64,000 nt of DNA from Nonomuraea maritima (GCF_900100395.1 NZ_FNFB01000008.1:64071-128070), one strand, 5' to 3'; counted from the first letter of the stretch, positions 18,582 through 27,260 are shown. Numbers and translations are program-made. The notes: a model not told the origin generated them from the letters alone.

Positions 18582-19427
18582 ATGCTGCGTCTTGCAGTAC
18601 CCAACAAGGGCGCGCTCAGCGAGGGCGCGCAGAACATGCTGAAAGAGGCCGGTTACCGGTCGCGCCGCGACAGCAAGGAGCTCGTCGTCGTCGACGAGGA
18701 GAACGGCTGCGAGCTGTTCTTCCTGCGTCCGCGCGACATCGCCGTGTACGTCGGCGAGGGCACGCTCGACGCCGGAATCACCGGCCGTGACATGCTCATC
18801 GACTCCGGCGCCCCGGTCGAGGAGATCATGACGCTCGGCTTCGGCGCCTCCACCTTCCGCCTGGCCGCCCGAGCGGGCACGATGCGCTCGGTCAAGGATC
18901 TCGACGGCCAGCGCATCGCCACCTCCTACGCGGGCCTGCTGGAGAAGTACCTCTCCGACGAGGGCGTCGACGCTCGCGTGATCAAGCTCGACGGGGCCGT
19001 CGAGACCGCGATCCGGCTCGGCGTGGCCGACGCGGTGGCCGACGTCGTCGAGACCGGCACCACGCTGCGCAACGTGGGCCTGGAGGTGTTCGGCGACCCG
19101 ATCATGCGCTCCGAGGGCGTGCTGATCAAGCAGCAGGGCGCGGTCGACACGCACAGCCTCGAACAGCTCGTCCGCCGCCTGCAGGGCGTCGTCCACGCGC
19201 GCGACTTCGTCATGATGGACTACGACATCCGTGCCGAGCGCATCGAGGAGGCCATCGCGCTCACGCCCGGCATGGAGGGCCCGACCGTCTCGCCGCTGCA
19301 CCGCGAGGGCTGGGTGGCCGTACGCGCCATGGTCCGGCGCAAGGGCCACCAGCAGGTGATGGACAAGCTGTGGGACATCGGCGCCCGAGCCATCCTGGTC
19401 ACCGACATCTACGCCTGCCGCCTCTGA
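18582..19427 (+). CDS. hisG: ATP phosphoribosyltransferase HisG, long form
   Basis: 281 residues: the two PRPP-transferase domains (MLRLAVPNKGALSEG; DAVADVVETGTTLRNVGLEV) plus the C-terminal ACT-like regulatory domain (about residues 205-281) that binds histidine for feedback inhibition. It needs no HisZ. It catalyses the first committed step of histidine synthesis. It sits 64 bases after hisE, presumably in the same transcript, and ends at a strong terminator. Confidence 0.96.
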   Translation: MLRLAVPNKGALSEGAQNMLKEAGYRSRRDSKELVVVDEENGCELFFLRPRDIAVYVGEGTLDAGITGRDMLIDSGAPVEEIMTLGFGASTFRLAARAGTMRSVKDLDGQRIATSYAGLLEKYLSDEGVDARVIKLDGAVETAIRLGVADAVADVVETGTTLRNVGLEVFGDPIMRSEGVLIKQQGAVDTHSLEQLVRRLQGVVHARDFVMMDYDIRAERIEEAIALTPGMEGPTVSPLHREGWVAVRAMVRRKGHQQVMDKLWDIGARAILVTDIYACRL

Positions 19428-19496
19428 GCGACGGCCACCGCTCATCAACACCGAGCCGCTGAGTTCCGACGAGCAGCTCGGGTTCCGCTGACACGA

Positions 19497-19529
19497 CCCC
19501 TGGGCCCGCGCCAGGCGCGGGCCCAGGGG
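19497..19529. terminator. Bidirectional terminator between hisG and the secreted-protein gene
   Basis: 15-bp perfect stem: CCCCTGGGCCCGCGC at 19497-19511 with 19515-19529 and a 3-base loop. It lies between two convergent genes. Confidence 0.85.
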
Positions 19530-19568
19530 ATTCGCGAGACTCCTTCCGGCCGCACGCAGTGGCGACGA

Positions 19569-20372
19569 TCACCAGTCGAAGGTGAGGAGGTGCTTCGGCG
19601 GGGGAGTGATCTTGACGGGCTTTCCCCAGTCCCGGTAGATGACGTTCAGCGTCATGGTCTTGACGTCACCGCCCTCCGTGGGGGTGAACCTGATGATGGC
19701 GTGGAAGCGGCGTGGCAGGTTGTCCTGGCCCACCCAGAGCTTCCACGTGATCGGCCCGCGCCACGAGTACTCCTCCTCCCTGGTCCCGAACGAGATCCCC
19801 GCCTGCCTCTCGCCCAGCTTCGGAACCGTCACCGTGCCGCTGTGCAGGGTCGTCTTCACCCCCTCGAAGGTCCCGCCGTCCGCGCTGGTCGCACCGTGGG
19901 ACGCGACGAGCCGGAGGAAGCCCGGGTTGATCCCGTTGACCAGGTCCTCTCCCCAGATGACCCCGGCGAGGTTCCTCCCGTGCGACCATTTGCCCAGCGT
20001 CCTCGGTGACTTCCAGACGTACTTGCCGTCCTTGGCACGTACGTACGCCTGGGAGTAGAAATCCCGGCCGATGCTGATTTCCCGTGATCGGCCCGTCCCC
20101 TCGATCTCAGGGCGGATCGTCGTGGTGTCGGCGGCGTACACGCCGGAGGCCCGGAAGCGGTACGCGCCGGATGTCTTGCTGTCCCAGGCGGCCGCGGGAC
20201 CGCCGCGTTGCTTGACGGAGAAGCGTACGCTGCTCTTCTTCGCGAACTGCTTCTTGATCGCTGCGATGGCGGAGTCGAGAGAGCCCGATCTTGTGGCGGC
20301 GTGCGCGGCGCCGCCCGGGATCGTGACGCTCAGCAGGCCGGCCACCACCAGTGCGAGGCTCATGCGTTTCAT
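19569..20372 (-). CDS. Secreted protein of unknown function, possibly LolA/LppX-like fold
   Basis: 267 residues from the ATG at 20372. A Sec signal peptide follows: MKRMSLALVVAGLLSVT, then a small-residue AHA cleavage site near residue 25. I do not recognise a named family. The mature part alternates beta-like strands (YRFRASGVYAADTT, EISIGRDFYSQAYVR, TLHSGTVTVPKL, WKLWVGQDNLPRRF). This pattern resembles outcomes for LolA/LppX-like cell-envelope proteins that carry lipids. Its last residues, HLLTFDW, are aromatic-rich. Monocistronic, convergent with hisG. Confidence 0.75.
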   Translation of the reverse strand: MKRMSLALVVAGLLSVTIPGGAAHAATRSGSLDSAIAAIKKQFAKKSSVRFSVKQRGGPAAAWDSKTSGAYRFRASGVYAADTTTIRPEIEGTGRSREISIGRDFYSQAYVRAKDGKYVWKSPRTLGKWSHGRNLAGVIWGEDLVNGINPGFLRLVASHGATSADGGTFEGVKTTLHSGTVTVPKLGERQAGISFGTREEEYSWRGPITWKLWVGQDNLPRRFHAIIRFTPTEGGDVKTMTLNVIYRDWGKPVKITPPPKHLLTFDW

Positions 20373-20459
20373 GTGCCGATGATCACAGGAGATGATCTCC
20401 ATCGCGTCACGTGAAGCCCCGGGCTCCGGGGGAGAGGCGCCGGGGCCCGGGGGCGGCGC

Positions 20460-21764
20460 TCAGCGCAGGGACTGGACCGCTTTGATCGCGAGGTCGACCT
20501 CTTCGGGGTTGGTCACGATGCTGGTGCCGAAGCGCAGCAGCGGGGGGCTGTACGGGGTCACGCTCGCCGCCACCTTCTGCGTGTGCAGGCGCTGCACGGC
20601 CTGCATCGGGCTCATGCCCGCCACCGCGCAGCACACCAGACCCGCCGACAGCTCGGGTGCGCTCGGGGTGGTCAGCGTGACGTGCGTGATCTCGGCCAGC
20701 CCGGCCTTGAGCCGGGTGGCGAGCTCCTGCGTACGCTGCTGCACGCGGTCCTTGCCGATCGCCGTCATGAACGTGAACGCCTCCGGCATCGCCCACCGGT
20801 GCTCGAACGCCTTGTAGCCGCCCGGGGTGACGAGTTCGGCCGTGCTCGCGCCCGGTGCGCGGTCGTACTGCCAGGCCATGAACGCGGCCTCACTGAAGCT
20901 CGGGACGACGGGCGCGATCGCGTCCCACGCGCGGCCCCACACGATGCCGGTGCCGCGCGGGCCGAACAGCCACTTGTGCGTGCCGCTGGCCAGGAAGTCG
21001 CAGCCCAGGTCGGCCACGCTGTCGGCCATCGCGCCGAACCCGTGCACGCCGTCCACGCACAGCAGCGCCCGGTCGTGCTCGTCGCGGTTCTTGTTCTCCT
21101 CGGCCAGCATGTCGGCGATGGCGCGGATCGGCACGAGCACGCCCGTGCTGGAGTGGACCCAGGTCACCGCCACCACCCTGGTACGCGGCCCCAGCCCCTC
21201 CTTGATGGCGGAGACCATGCGGTCGGCCGAGGCCGTGGCGGGGTCGTCGTACAGCTTGACCTTGCGGACCTTCGCGCCCGTGCGGGCGGTCAGCAGGCGC
21301 AGGCCCTCGTGGGTGGCCAGGAAGTCGTGCTCGGTGGTCAGCACGTCCTGGCCGGGGCGCAGCACGATGCCGGAGTACAGCAGGCCGAGGCCCATCGTGG
21401 TGCTGTCGGTGAGCACCACCTCGCCTGGCTCGCCGCCGAGGTAGCTCGCCGCGGCCTCGCGTACCGTCCGGTCGGGTTCCCCGCCGCCGGGCGGGAGGTA
21501 CTCGGGGTTGGCATCCAGGGCGTCGCGGTGCCTGCGGATCGCCTCGCGTACCGGCGCAGGGGCGGGGGCCAGCACGAACGCCGCGAACTGCGCGACGGCC
21601 GGGTCGAGCGCGAACTGGGCCCGTACGGACGCCCAGTCGGACGGGTCGAAGGCGGGCGCCTGGGGCGGCGAGGGGTTGGCGGGGGAGGGGCTCACGGTGC
21701 ACGCGCTCACCCCGGCGAGCATGCCCGCACCGAGCAGGGCGCGTCTGTTCAGCGGCCGGTTCAT
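20460..21764 (-). CDS. Exported class V aminotransferase-fold PLP protein (isopenicillin-N-epimerase-like)
   Basis: 434 residues. The N-terminus has NRRALLGAGMLAGVSAC: an Arg-Arg pair, a hydrophobic stretch and a lipobox-like VSAC, so it should be exported and probably lipid-anchored. The remainder is a class V aminotransferase fold with the PLP lysine in LASGTHKWLFGPRGTG and the DGVHGFG aspartate. Relatives include isopenicillin N epimerases and cysteine-desulfurase-like proteins. An extracytoplasmic PLP enzyme is uncommon. It is downstream of the EAL-CBS gene on the same strand, separated by about 55 bases. Substrate unknown. Confidence 0.85.
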   Translation of the reverse strand: MNRPLNRRALLGAGMLAGVSACTVSPSPANPSPPQAPAFDPSDWASVRAQFALDPAVAQFAAFVLAPAPAPVREAIRRHRDALDANPEYLPPGGGEPDRTVREAAASYLGGEPGEVVLTDSTTMGLGLLYSGIVLRPGQDVLTTEHDFLATHEGLRLLTARTGAKVRKVKLYDDPATASADRMVSAIKEGLGPRTRVVAVTWVHSSTGVLVPIRAIADMLAEENKNRDEHDRALLCVDGVHGFGAMADSVADLGCDFLASGTHKWLFGPRGTGIVWGRAWDAIAPVVPSFSEAAFMAWQYDRAPGASTAELVTPGGYKAFEHRWAMPEAFTFMTAIGKDRVQQRTQELATRLKAGLAEITHVTLTTPSAPELSAGLVCCAVAGMSPMQAVQRLHTQKVAASVTPYSPPLLRFGTSIVTNPEEVDLAIKAVQSLR

Positions 21765-21819
21765 GGTCCTTTCCTATCCCGCCCGCGCCCGGCCGCCCAG
21801 TACTTCAGAGCAGGAGTCG

Positions 21820-22845
21820 TCAGGCCCTGAGCGCCGTCACCTGCCTGATCAGGTCGGAGACGCGGACGATGCCGAGGCAGCGGTTGAGCTCGTCGGTGAC
21901 CACCAGGTCGTCGTAGACCCGCGCGGCGTCGCGGCCGGCGGCCTGCATGGCGGCCACCGTCGGGGTCGTCCGGGGAACCGTACGCGGTGGGTCGGCCAGC
22001 CGCCGCGCCGGTTTGGAACCGTGCAGCGCGTGGCCGTAGCGGTTGGCGAACGACAACAGGAACCGGCTGCGGTCGAGGCTGCCCGTGGGCCGCTGGTACT
22101 CGTCCACCAGGATCACGCTGGTGATCGTGGGTTCCTCGCCGAACGCCGCCACCGCGTCCTCCGCCCTGGCGTCCTCCGGCAGGGTCACGGCCGGCAGCAG
22201 CAGCTCCTGCACGCGCGGGCCGAGCACGGCCGAGGCCGCGGAGTCGTCGGCGACCGGCAGCGGGACGCGCACCCGGCCGTCGGGGCCCGGGGCGAGCAGG
22301 GGGCCGTGCGCGAGGCGCGCGCCGAGGCCGCGGAGCACCGCGACCTGCGCCTCGTCCTCGACTCCCGGGGCCATGAGGTGCGCGCCGGCGCCGCGGGCGA
22401 GCGTCGCCACCGACCGGGCCACCGCCGCCGCGCGGTGGTCGCCCGGGATGCGCGCCACCACGTCGGGGTCCAGGGCGATCAGGTACGGGGCGTTCTCGGC
22501 GACCACATCGAGCGTCGGGCCCGTGCCGCCGACGTCGGTGAAGCCGTACAGGTAGCCGATCGCGCGCAGGCCGTCGAGGCCCACCTTCAGCAGGGGACGC
22601 TCGTGCTCCTGGCACGGTCCTGCGAGAAGGAGGATGGCCTCGCGGGGATGCCGGCCCGCCCGCCGCAGCGCCTCGTGGAGCGGGGTCAGCGCGGCCGCGC
22701 CCGCCAGCACCGCCCTGGTCGGCAGCTCAAGGATCATGGGCAGCGGGGCCGCCCGCAGGGCGCCGCCGGGGTCCACGAACGCGGGGTGCGCGAGGACGGC
22801 CCCGGTGTCGAGATCCACCAAGGGGCTGGTGAGCAGGGAGGACAC
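21820..22845 (-). CDS. Degenerate EAL-domain protein with C-terminal CBS-like region
   Basis: 341 residues. The first 200 residues follow an EAL phosphodiesterase fold (start VDLDTGAVLAHPAFVDP; LYGFTDVGG; HLMAPGVEDEAQVAVLRGLGARLAHG), but the catalytic E-A-L and other metal-binding acids are missing. It is therefore probably a c-di-GMP or other nucleotide sensor, or an inactive scaffold. Residues about 230-341 look like a CBS pair (TSVILVDEYQRPTGSLDRS, VYDDLVVTDELNRCLGIVRVSDL). It is divergent from the VLRF1 gene across a 146-base spacer with an inverted repeat. Confidence 0.75.
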   Translation of the reverse strand: MSSLLTSPLVDLDTGAVLAHPAFVDPGGALRAAPLPMILELPTRAVLAGAAALTPLHEALRRAGRHPREAILLLAGPCQEHERPLLKVGLDGLRAIGYLYGFTDVGGTGPTLDVVAENAPYLIALDPDVVARIPGDHRAAAVARSVATLARGAGAHLMAPGVEDEAQVAVLRGLGARLAHGPLLAPGPDGRVRVPLPVADDSAASAVLGPRVQELLLPAVTLPEDARAEDAVAAFGEEPTITSVILVDEYQRPTGSLDRSRFLLSFANRYGHALHGSKPARRLADPPRTVPRTTPTVAAMQAAGRDAARVYDDLVVTDELNRCLGIVRVSDLIRQVTALRA

Positions 22846-22899
22846 GTACTGATGGTGCTCCTGCGACAGAGGGAGCAGAAGTAGCAGGAAACAGAATTA

Positions 22900-22913
22900 A
22901 CCGATATTTCGGT
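22900..22913. promoter_or_regulatory. Inverted repeat in the divergent EAL/VLRF1 spacer
   Basis: ACCGATATTTCGGT forms a 5-bp dyad around TATT in an AT-rich patch between divergent genes. It could be an operator or part of the promoters. No known regulator fits. Confidence 0.35.
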
Positions 22914-22991
22914 CTTGGTTCCCCAGAAGGGGTGACCGGCCGCCGCGATCGCGGTAAGAGGCGGTGCGGCTGATCGGTTAGCCTTCGGGGC

Positions 22992-23648
22992 ATGAGCGCG
23001 CGTCCGGCGAGGGGTGGCGGCCGGTGGGTCACGGTGCCGCCGGAGCGCCTGCATCCCTGGATCGACGGGTTCGCCGACCGTCACGGCCCCTTCTCGGCGA
23101 CCGGTGACGCGCGCGTGGTGCGGCTGCTCGCCGACGACGGCGCGCTGGCCGAGCTGCACGTGCCGTTCCCGCCCATGACGCCGCCCGGTCCGCCGCACGT
23201 CACCAGGCTCGTCGCGCACGCGGGCGCCGACCGGAAAATCGGGGTCTTCCTCGTCCGCCTCGGCGGTTACGCGGCGGGCGTCTTCCACGGGTCCGTGCTG
23301 GTGGCCTCCAAGGTGGGGTCGCGGCTGGTGCAGGGACGCACGGCCGCCGGCGGCTGGTCGCAGCAGCGCTTCGCCCGCCGCCGCCGCAACCAGGCCGACA
23401 AGGCGTTCGACGACGCGGTCGAGACGGCGCTGCGGGTGCTCACGCCTCACCTGGGGGAGCTCGACGGGGTGGTGCTCGGCGGCGACCGCCGCGCGGTCGA
23501 CGCCCTGCGGCCCGACCGGCGGCTCGCGCCGCTGCTGGCGCTGGAGACGGAGCCGTTCCTCGTGGTGCCCGACCCGCGCCTCGCGGTGCTGCGCGACACG
23601 CCTGCCCAGTTCCGGGCGGTGCGCGTGCGGGTCGTCGACCCCGAGTGA
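22992..23648 (+). CDS. acVLRF1 family peptidyl-tRNA hydrolase (Vms1/eRF1-like)
   Basis: 218 residues, an actinobacterial Vms1-like release factor 1. The core has DRKIGVFLVRLGGYAAGVF and SKVGSRLVQGRTAAGGWSQ, followed by QRFARRRRNQ. The GGWSQQR loop takes the place of the GGQ catalytic motif of eRF1, with a Gln available for hydrolysis. The family releases nascent chains from stalled 50S-tRNA complexes in ribosome rescue. Monocistronic; starts with ATG 22992. Confidence 0.85.
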   Translation: MSARPARGGGRWVTVPPERLHPWIDGFADRHGPFSATGDARVVRLLADDGALAELHVPFPPMTPPGPPHVTRLVAHAGADRKIGVFLVRLGGYAAGVFHGSVLVASKVGSRLVQGRTAAGGWSQQRFARRRRNQADKAFDDAVETALRVLTPHLGELDGVVLGGDRRAVDALRPDRRLAPLLALETEPFLVVPDPRLAVLRDTPAQFRAVRVRVVDPE

Positions 23649-23658
23649 ACGACGATCG

Positions 23659-23672
23659 TTGAGACGATTCAA
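23659..23672. promoter_or_regulatory. LacI-type operator upstream of the local lacI-family gene
   Basis: TTGAGACGATTCAA matches the palindrome TTGAATCGATTCAA found at two other places in this locus (24873, 25167). It lies about 110 bases before the regulator start, consistent with autoregulation. Confidence 0.65.
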
Positions 23673-23782
23673 AACCATCTGGGCCGGGGCTATGATGGGC
23701 CGGGTTCCCGGCGTTCGGCAGGTCCGCACCCGGCAGCGCTGTTCCCGCACTCGTTCTGGCAGCACCGGCTCCGTGAGGATCG

Positions 23783-24802
23783 ATGGCGACCAGCAGCATC
23801 AAGGAGGTCGCGCAGCTGGCGCGCGTCTCCGTCGGCACCGTGAGCAACGTGCTCAACCGCCCCGAGATCGTCTCGCCCGCCACCCGCGAACGCGTCTTCG
23901 ACGCCATCAGGGAGCTCGGCTTCGTCCGCAACGAGGTGGCCCGCAGCCTGCGCGCGGGCCGCAGCCGCACGGTCGGCCTCGTCGTGCTCGACGTCTCCAA
24001 CCCGTTCTTCGTGGACGTCGCCCACGGCGCCGAGGCGGTGGCCGACGAGCACGACACGATGGTGGTGCTGTGCAACAGCGCGGGCGACCCGGGGCGCGAA
24101 CGCCGCCACCTCGACCAGCTCGAACAGCAGCGGGTGCTCGGCATCCTCATCACCCCGGTCAGGACGGACGACCCCTGGCTGACCAAGATCGCGGCCAGGG
24201 GGACGCCGGTGGTGCTGGTCGACAGCCCGGCGACCGGGTTGCGCTGCTCGGTGGCCGTGGACGACCGGCTGGGTGGGCGGCTGGCCGCGGCTCACCTCCT
24301 CGAACGCGGCCACCGGCGCATCCTGTTCGCCGGCGGGCCGCCGTCCGTCAGGCAGGTGGCCGACCGGCACGCGGGCGTCGCCGAGGTGGTCGCCGCGGCC
24401 GGCGGGGGAGCCGAGCTGGTCGCGTGCGCCGCGCCCGAGCTCACCGTGGCTGGGGGCCGGGCCATCGGGGAGCGCCTGGCGGCCATGCCCGCCGCCGAGC
24501 GTCCGACGGCCGCCTGTTGCGCCAACGACATGATGGCGCTGGGCCTGTTGCAGGCCATGGCCGCCCACGGGTTGCGGGTGCCGGACGACCTCGCCATCGT
24601 CGGCTACGACGACATCGACTTCGCCGCGGCTGCGGCCGTGCCGCTGTCGTCGGTGCGGCAGCCGCGTGAGCTGCTCGGGCGCACCGCCGTCGACCTGCTG
24701 CTGGACGAGGTGGCCGACCCCGGGCGGCACCGGCACCGGCAGGTCATCTTCCAGCCCGACCTGGTGGTCCGCGAGTCGAGCGCGCCGCGCCGTACGTCCT
24801 GA
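23783..24802 (+). CDS. LacI-family regulator of the rhamnogalacturonan locus
   Basis: 339 residues. The N-terminal LacI HTH (SIKEVAQLARVSVGTVSNVLN, hinge VARSLRAGRS) is followed by a periplasmic-binding-like effector domain (GLVVLDVSNPFFVDVAHG; VGYDDIDFAAAAAVPLSSVRQP). It is placed just before the pectin-oligosaccharide transporter operon and three copies of a LacI-like palindrome surround it, so it is very probably the local repressor. The inducer is likely a rhamnogalacturonan fragment (inference). Confidence 0.9.
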   Translation: MATSSIKEVAQLARVSVGTVSNVLNRPEIVSPATRERVFDAIRELGFVRNEVARSLRAGRSRTVGLVVLDVSNPFFVDVAHGAEAVADEHDTMVVLCNSAGDPGRERRHLDQLEQQRVLGILITPVRTDDPWLTKIAARGTPVVLVDSPATGLRCSVAVDDRLGGRLAAAHLLERGHRRILFAGGPPSVRQVADRHAGVAEVVAAAGGGAELVACAAPELTVAGGRAIGERLAAMPAAERPTAACCANDMMALGLLQAMAAHGLRVPDDLAIVGYDDIDFAAAAAVPLSSVRQPRELLGRTAVDLLLDEVADPGRHRHRQVIFQPDLVVRESSAPRRTS

Positions 24803-24872
24803 GGGTCTGCGGGACGGCGGCTCGGGCGCGGCCCGCACAGTACGGAAATATGCGGATTTAGCGTCATTGACT

Positions 24873-24886
24873 TTGAGTCGATTCAA
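24873..24886. promoter_or_regulatory. LacI-type operator in front of the DUF624-LplABC operon
   Basis: TTGAGTCGATTCAA, 13 of 14 positions of the ideal palindrome TTGAATCGATTCAA, about 110 bases before the first gene and within the AT-rich promoter region 24841-24890. Confidence 0.75.
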
Positions 24887-24997
24887 CACTACTTTCGCCT
24901 CACCGGCGACGGTTCGTCCTCCCGTGACGGGGAGGGCTGACCGCTGGAGCGACACACCCCCCCTGTCCGCGCACACGCCGTCAGAAGGTACTGCGTG

Positions 24998-25639
24998 ATG
25001 AGCCATCCAGCCATGTCGATGAAGGTGCAAGCGGTCTGCTCCGAGATCTTCTGGGCGGCCAGGCTCAACCTGATGTGGATGGTCTTCACGCTGCTCGGCG
25101 GAGTGGTGCTGGGCCTCGGCCCGGCCACGATGGCCGCCTACGTGGTGGCTCGCAGGCATGCCAGAGGTGAATCGATTCAGTGGCGCGACTACGCGTCCGC
25201 CTACCGGCGGGAGTTCGTCCGCGGCTCCCTGCTCGTCCTGCCCGTCGCCGTCGTGGCCACGGTGCTGGTCGGCAACCTGCTGTACCTGTCCGCCCCCGGT
25301 ACCAGCCCCGGTACCGCCGCCGGCGGCGGGCTGCTGGTGGCGACGTACGCGGCGCTGGTCGTCCTGGCCGCGGCAGGGGCGTACCTCGGGCCGCTGTACG
25401 CGCACTACGAGCTGCCGCTGCGGGACTACCTGCCGAAGGCGTCGCTCGTGGCCCTGACCCGGCCGGCCGCCACCGCGCTGTTGCTGTTCGCCCTGTCGGC
25501 CGTCGCCTTCGTCGTCGCGACGGCCCCCGTCCTCGCCCCGATCGTCGGCGTCGGCGCGTGGATCTCTCTGAACACGTGGCTCTGCCAGCGCTTCTTCGAG
25601 GAGAACGAGGCGCGCCTGCAAGCGAAAGGGAATCAATGA
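24998..25639 (+). CDS. DUF624/YesL-family membrane protein
   Basis: 213 residues from ATG 24998 (GTG 24995 is also in frame; AGAAGG lies 9 bases before the ATG). Five or six hydrophobic segments; the FWAARLNLMWMVFTLLGGVVLGLGPATMAAY region is characteristic of DUF624. Such proteins accompany Lpl/Yes-type carbohydrate ABC importers in Bacillus and actinobacteria, perhaps as an accessory membrane component. ATGA overlap with the solute-binding protein. A third operator copy lies inside its coding region. Confidence 0.83.
   Translation: MSHPAMSMKVQAVCSEIFWAARLNLMWMVFTLLGGVVLGLGPATMAAYVVARRHARGESIQWRDYASAYRREFVRGSLLVLPVAVVATVLVGNLLYLSAPGTSPGTAAGGGLLVATYAALVVLAAAGAYLGPLYAHYELPLRDYLPKASLVALTRPAATALLLFALSAVAFVVATAPVLAPIVGVGAWISLNTWLCQRFFEENEARLQAKGNQ
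25167..25180. promoter_or_regulatory. Intragenic LacI-type operator
   Basis: GTGAATCGATTCAG contains the perfect 12-bp palindrome TGAATCGATTCA inside the DUF624 coding sequence, about 290 bases downstream of the operator at 24873. The spacing would allow a repression loop or a roadblock. Confidence 0.6.
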
Positions 25640-27195
25640 GCGCATCTCGCCGCCGGAGCCTCGCCGGAGCGTTGACGCTGGTGTCCGCCCTCGCCCTGTC
25701 CGCCTGTTCGGACGACGGCGGCGGCGGGTCAGGCGCGGACGCCGGCACGGTGACCATGATGGTCCCGCTGTTCGGCACCGCGCCCGACCCCAAGGGCGAG
25801 ATCCACCAGGCCGTCGAGAAACTGGCCGGCAAGAAGCTCGCCATCACCTGGACGCCGAACGCCGAGTACAACGAGAAGACCAACGTGGTGCTGGCCTCCG
25901 ACTCGATCCCCGACGTCATGGTCATCCAGGACAACAAGAGCCCGTCGTTCGTCCAGGCGGCCAAGGCAGGGGCGTTCTGGGACCTCACCGACAAGCTCGA
26001 CAAGTACCCGAACCTGCGGCCCAAGTCGGAACAGGCCTGGATCAACGCGAAGACCGACGGCCGCAACTACGGCATCTACCGGGTGCGCCCGCTGCTGCGC
26101 TCGGCGATCATCCTGCGCAAGGACTGGCTGGACAAGCTCGGCCTGAAGCCGCCGCAGACCACCGACGAGCTGTACGAGATCGCCAAGGCGTTCACCGAGC
26201 GCGACCCCGACGGCAACGGCAAGAAGGACACCTACGGCCTCATCCTGCCGAAGTGGCCCGGCGTCAGCTTCGCCGCCTCCAGCCCGTACAACGCGATCGA
26301 CGTCTGGTTCGGCGCGCCGAACAACTACGGGACGCGCGACGGCAAGCTCGTGCCCGAGTTCGACGTGCCGGAGTTCTGGGAGGCGCAGAAGTACATCAAG
26401 CGCTTCATCGACGAGGGGCTGGTCAACGCCGACTGGGCCACCCTCGACACCGCCAAGTGGAACGACCCGTTCGTCCAGGGCAAGGGCGGCATCATCATCG
26501 ACGTCAACGTCCGGGCCGGCCAGCTGTTCGACGAGCTCAAGGAGCTCGACGCCGAGACCTACGACAGCAAGGTCGCGATGGCCGGCAACCTGTCGCGGCC
26601 GGACGGGCAGAAGTTCTCCCTGCCGTTCACCGGCTACAACGGCATCGTCGCGGTCTCCAAGCAGCGCGTCCGCACCGACGAGCAGCTCGACGACGTGCTG
26701 CGGACGTTGGACAAGCTGGCCTCCAAGGAGGGCTCGATCCTGCTGAACAACGGCATCGAGGGCCGCAACTTCCGGGTCGAGAACGGCTACGCCGTCAAGA
26801 TCGACGACCAGGACCCCGGGATGAAGGTCGTCAACAACGACGTCGAGTACGCCTTCATCCAGCTCGGCACCACCTCCAGCGTCGGTGTGGCAGGCGACGC
26901 GTACGAGTGGATGCGGCCGAGCCAGGCCGAGCAGGACTGGCTCAAGCAGCGCGACGAGCTGATGAACCTCGACCTGCAGACGGCCGTGCACGACCCCTCG
27001 CTGCCGGTGATCTCGCAGACCGCGGTCGAGCGCGGCGCGACGCTCAACCCGATCCCGACCGACGCCCGCATCAAGTACCTGGCGGGAGAGCTCACCGAGG
27101 AGCAGTTCAGGGCCGAGATCAAGCGCTGGTACGACTCCGGCGGCACCCAGATCCTGACCGAGCTGCAGGACGGGATCTCGAAGATCGGCGGCTGA
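25636..27195 (+). CDS. Lipoprotein solute-binding protein of a LplA/LipO-type sugar importer
   Basis: 519 residues. A lipoprotein signal with lipobox LSAC near residue 24 is followed by a large (about 500 residue) extracellular binding protein of the Bacillus LplA/YtcQ class. An acidic DPDGNGKKD loop near residue 195 resembles the calcium-binding loop of this class. The ATG overlaps the DUF624 stop. It binds an oligosaccharide at the cell surface for the two permeases encoded next; the downstream lyase points to rhamnogalacturonan oligomers. No ATPase is encoded here, so a shared MsmX/MsiK-type ATPase is expected elsewhere. Confidence 0.9.
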   Translation: MSASRRRSLAGALTLVSALALSACSDDGGGGSGADAGTVTMMVPLFGTAPDPKGEIHQAVEKLAGKKLAITWTPNAEYNEKTNVVLASDSIPDVMVIQDNKSPSFVQAAKAGAFWDLTDKLDKYPNLRPKSEQAWINAKTDGRNYGIYRVRPLLRSAIILRKDWLDKLGLKPPQTTDELYEIAKAFTERDPDGNGKKDTYGLILPKWPGVSFAASSPYNAIDVWFGAPNNYGTRDGKLVPEFDVPEFWEAQKYIKRFIDEGLVNADWATLDTAKWNDPFVQGKGGIIIDVNVRAGQLFDELKELDAETYDSKVAMAGNLSRPDGQKFSLPFTGYNGIVAVSKQRVRTDEQLDDVLRTLDKLASKEGSILLNNGIEGRNFRVENGYAVKIDDQDPGMKVVNNDVEYAFIQLGTTSSVGVAGDAYEWMRPSQAEQDWLKQRDELMNLDLQTAVHDPSLPVISQTAVERGATLNPIPTDARIKYLAGELTEEQFRAEIKRWYDSGGTQILTELQDGISKIGG

Positions 27196-27208
27196 GCCGG
27201 CTCGACCG

Positions 27209-27234
27209 AGGGGTCCGGGACGTCCCGGACCCCT
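27209..27234 (+). promoter_or_regulatory. Intra-operon hairpin between binding protein and permease genes
   Basis: Perfect 13-bp inverted repeat with no spacer: AGGGGTCCGGGAC followed by its complement. Located 14 bases past the SBP stop and about 27 before the permease start. Such hairpins often stabilise the upstream SBP message or attenuate transcription so that binding protein exceeds permease. Confidence 0.7.
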
Positions 27235-27260
27235 CCGCTGAAAGCTGAAAGGAGGCCGTC

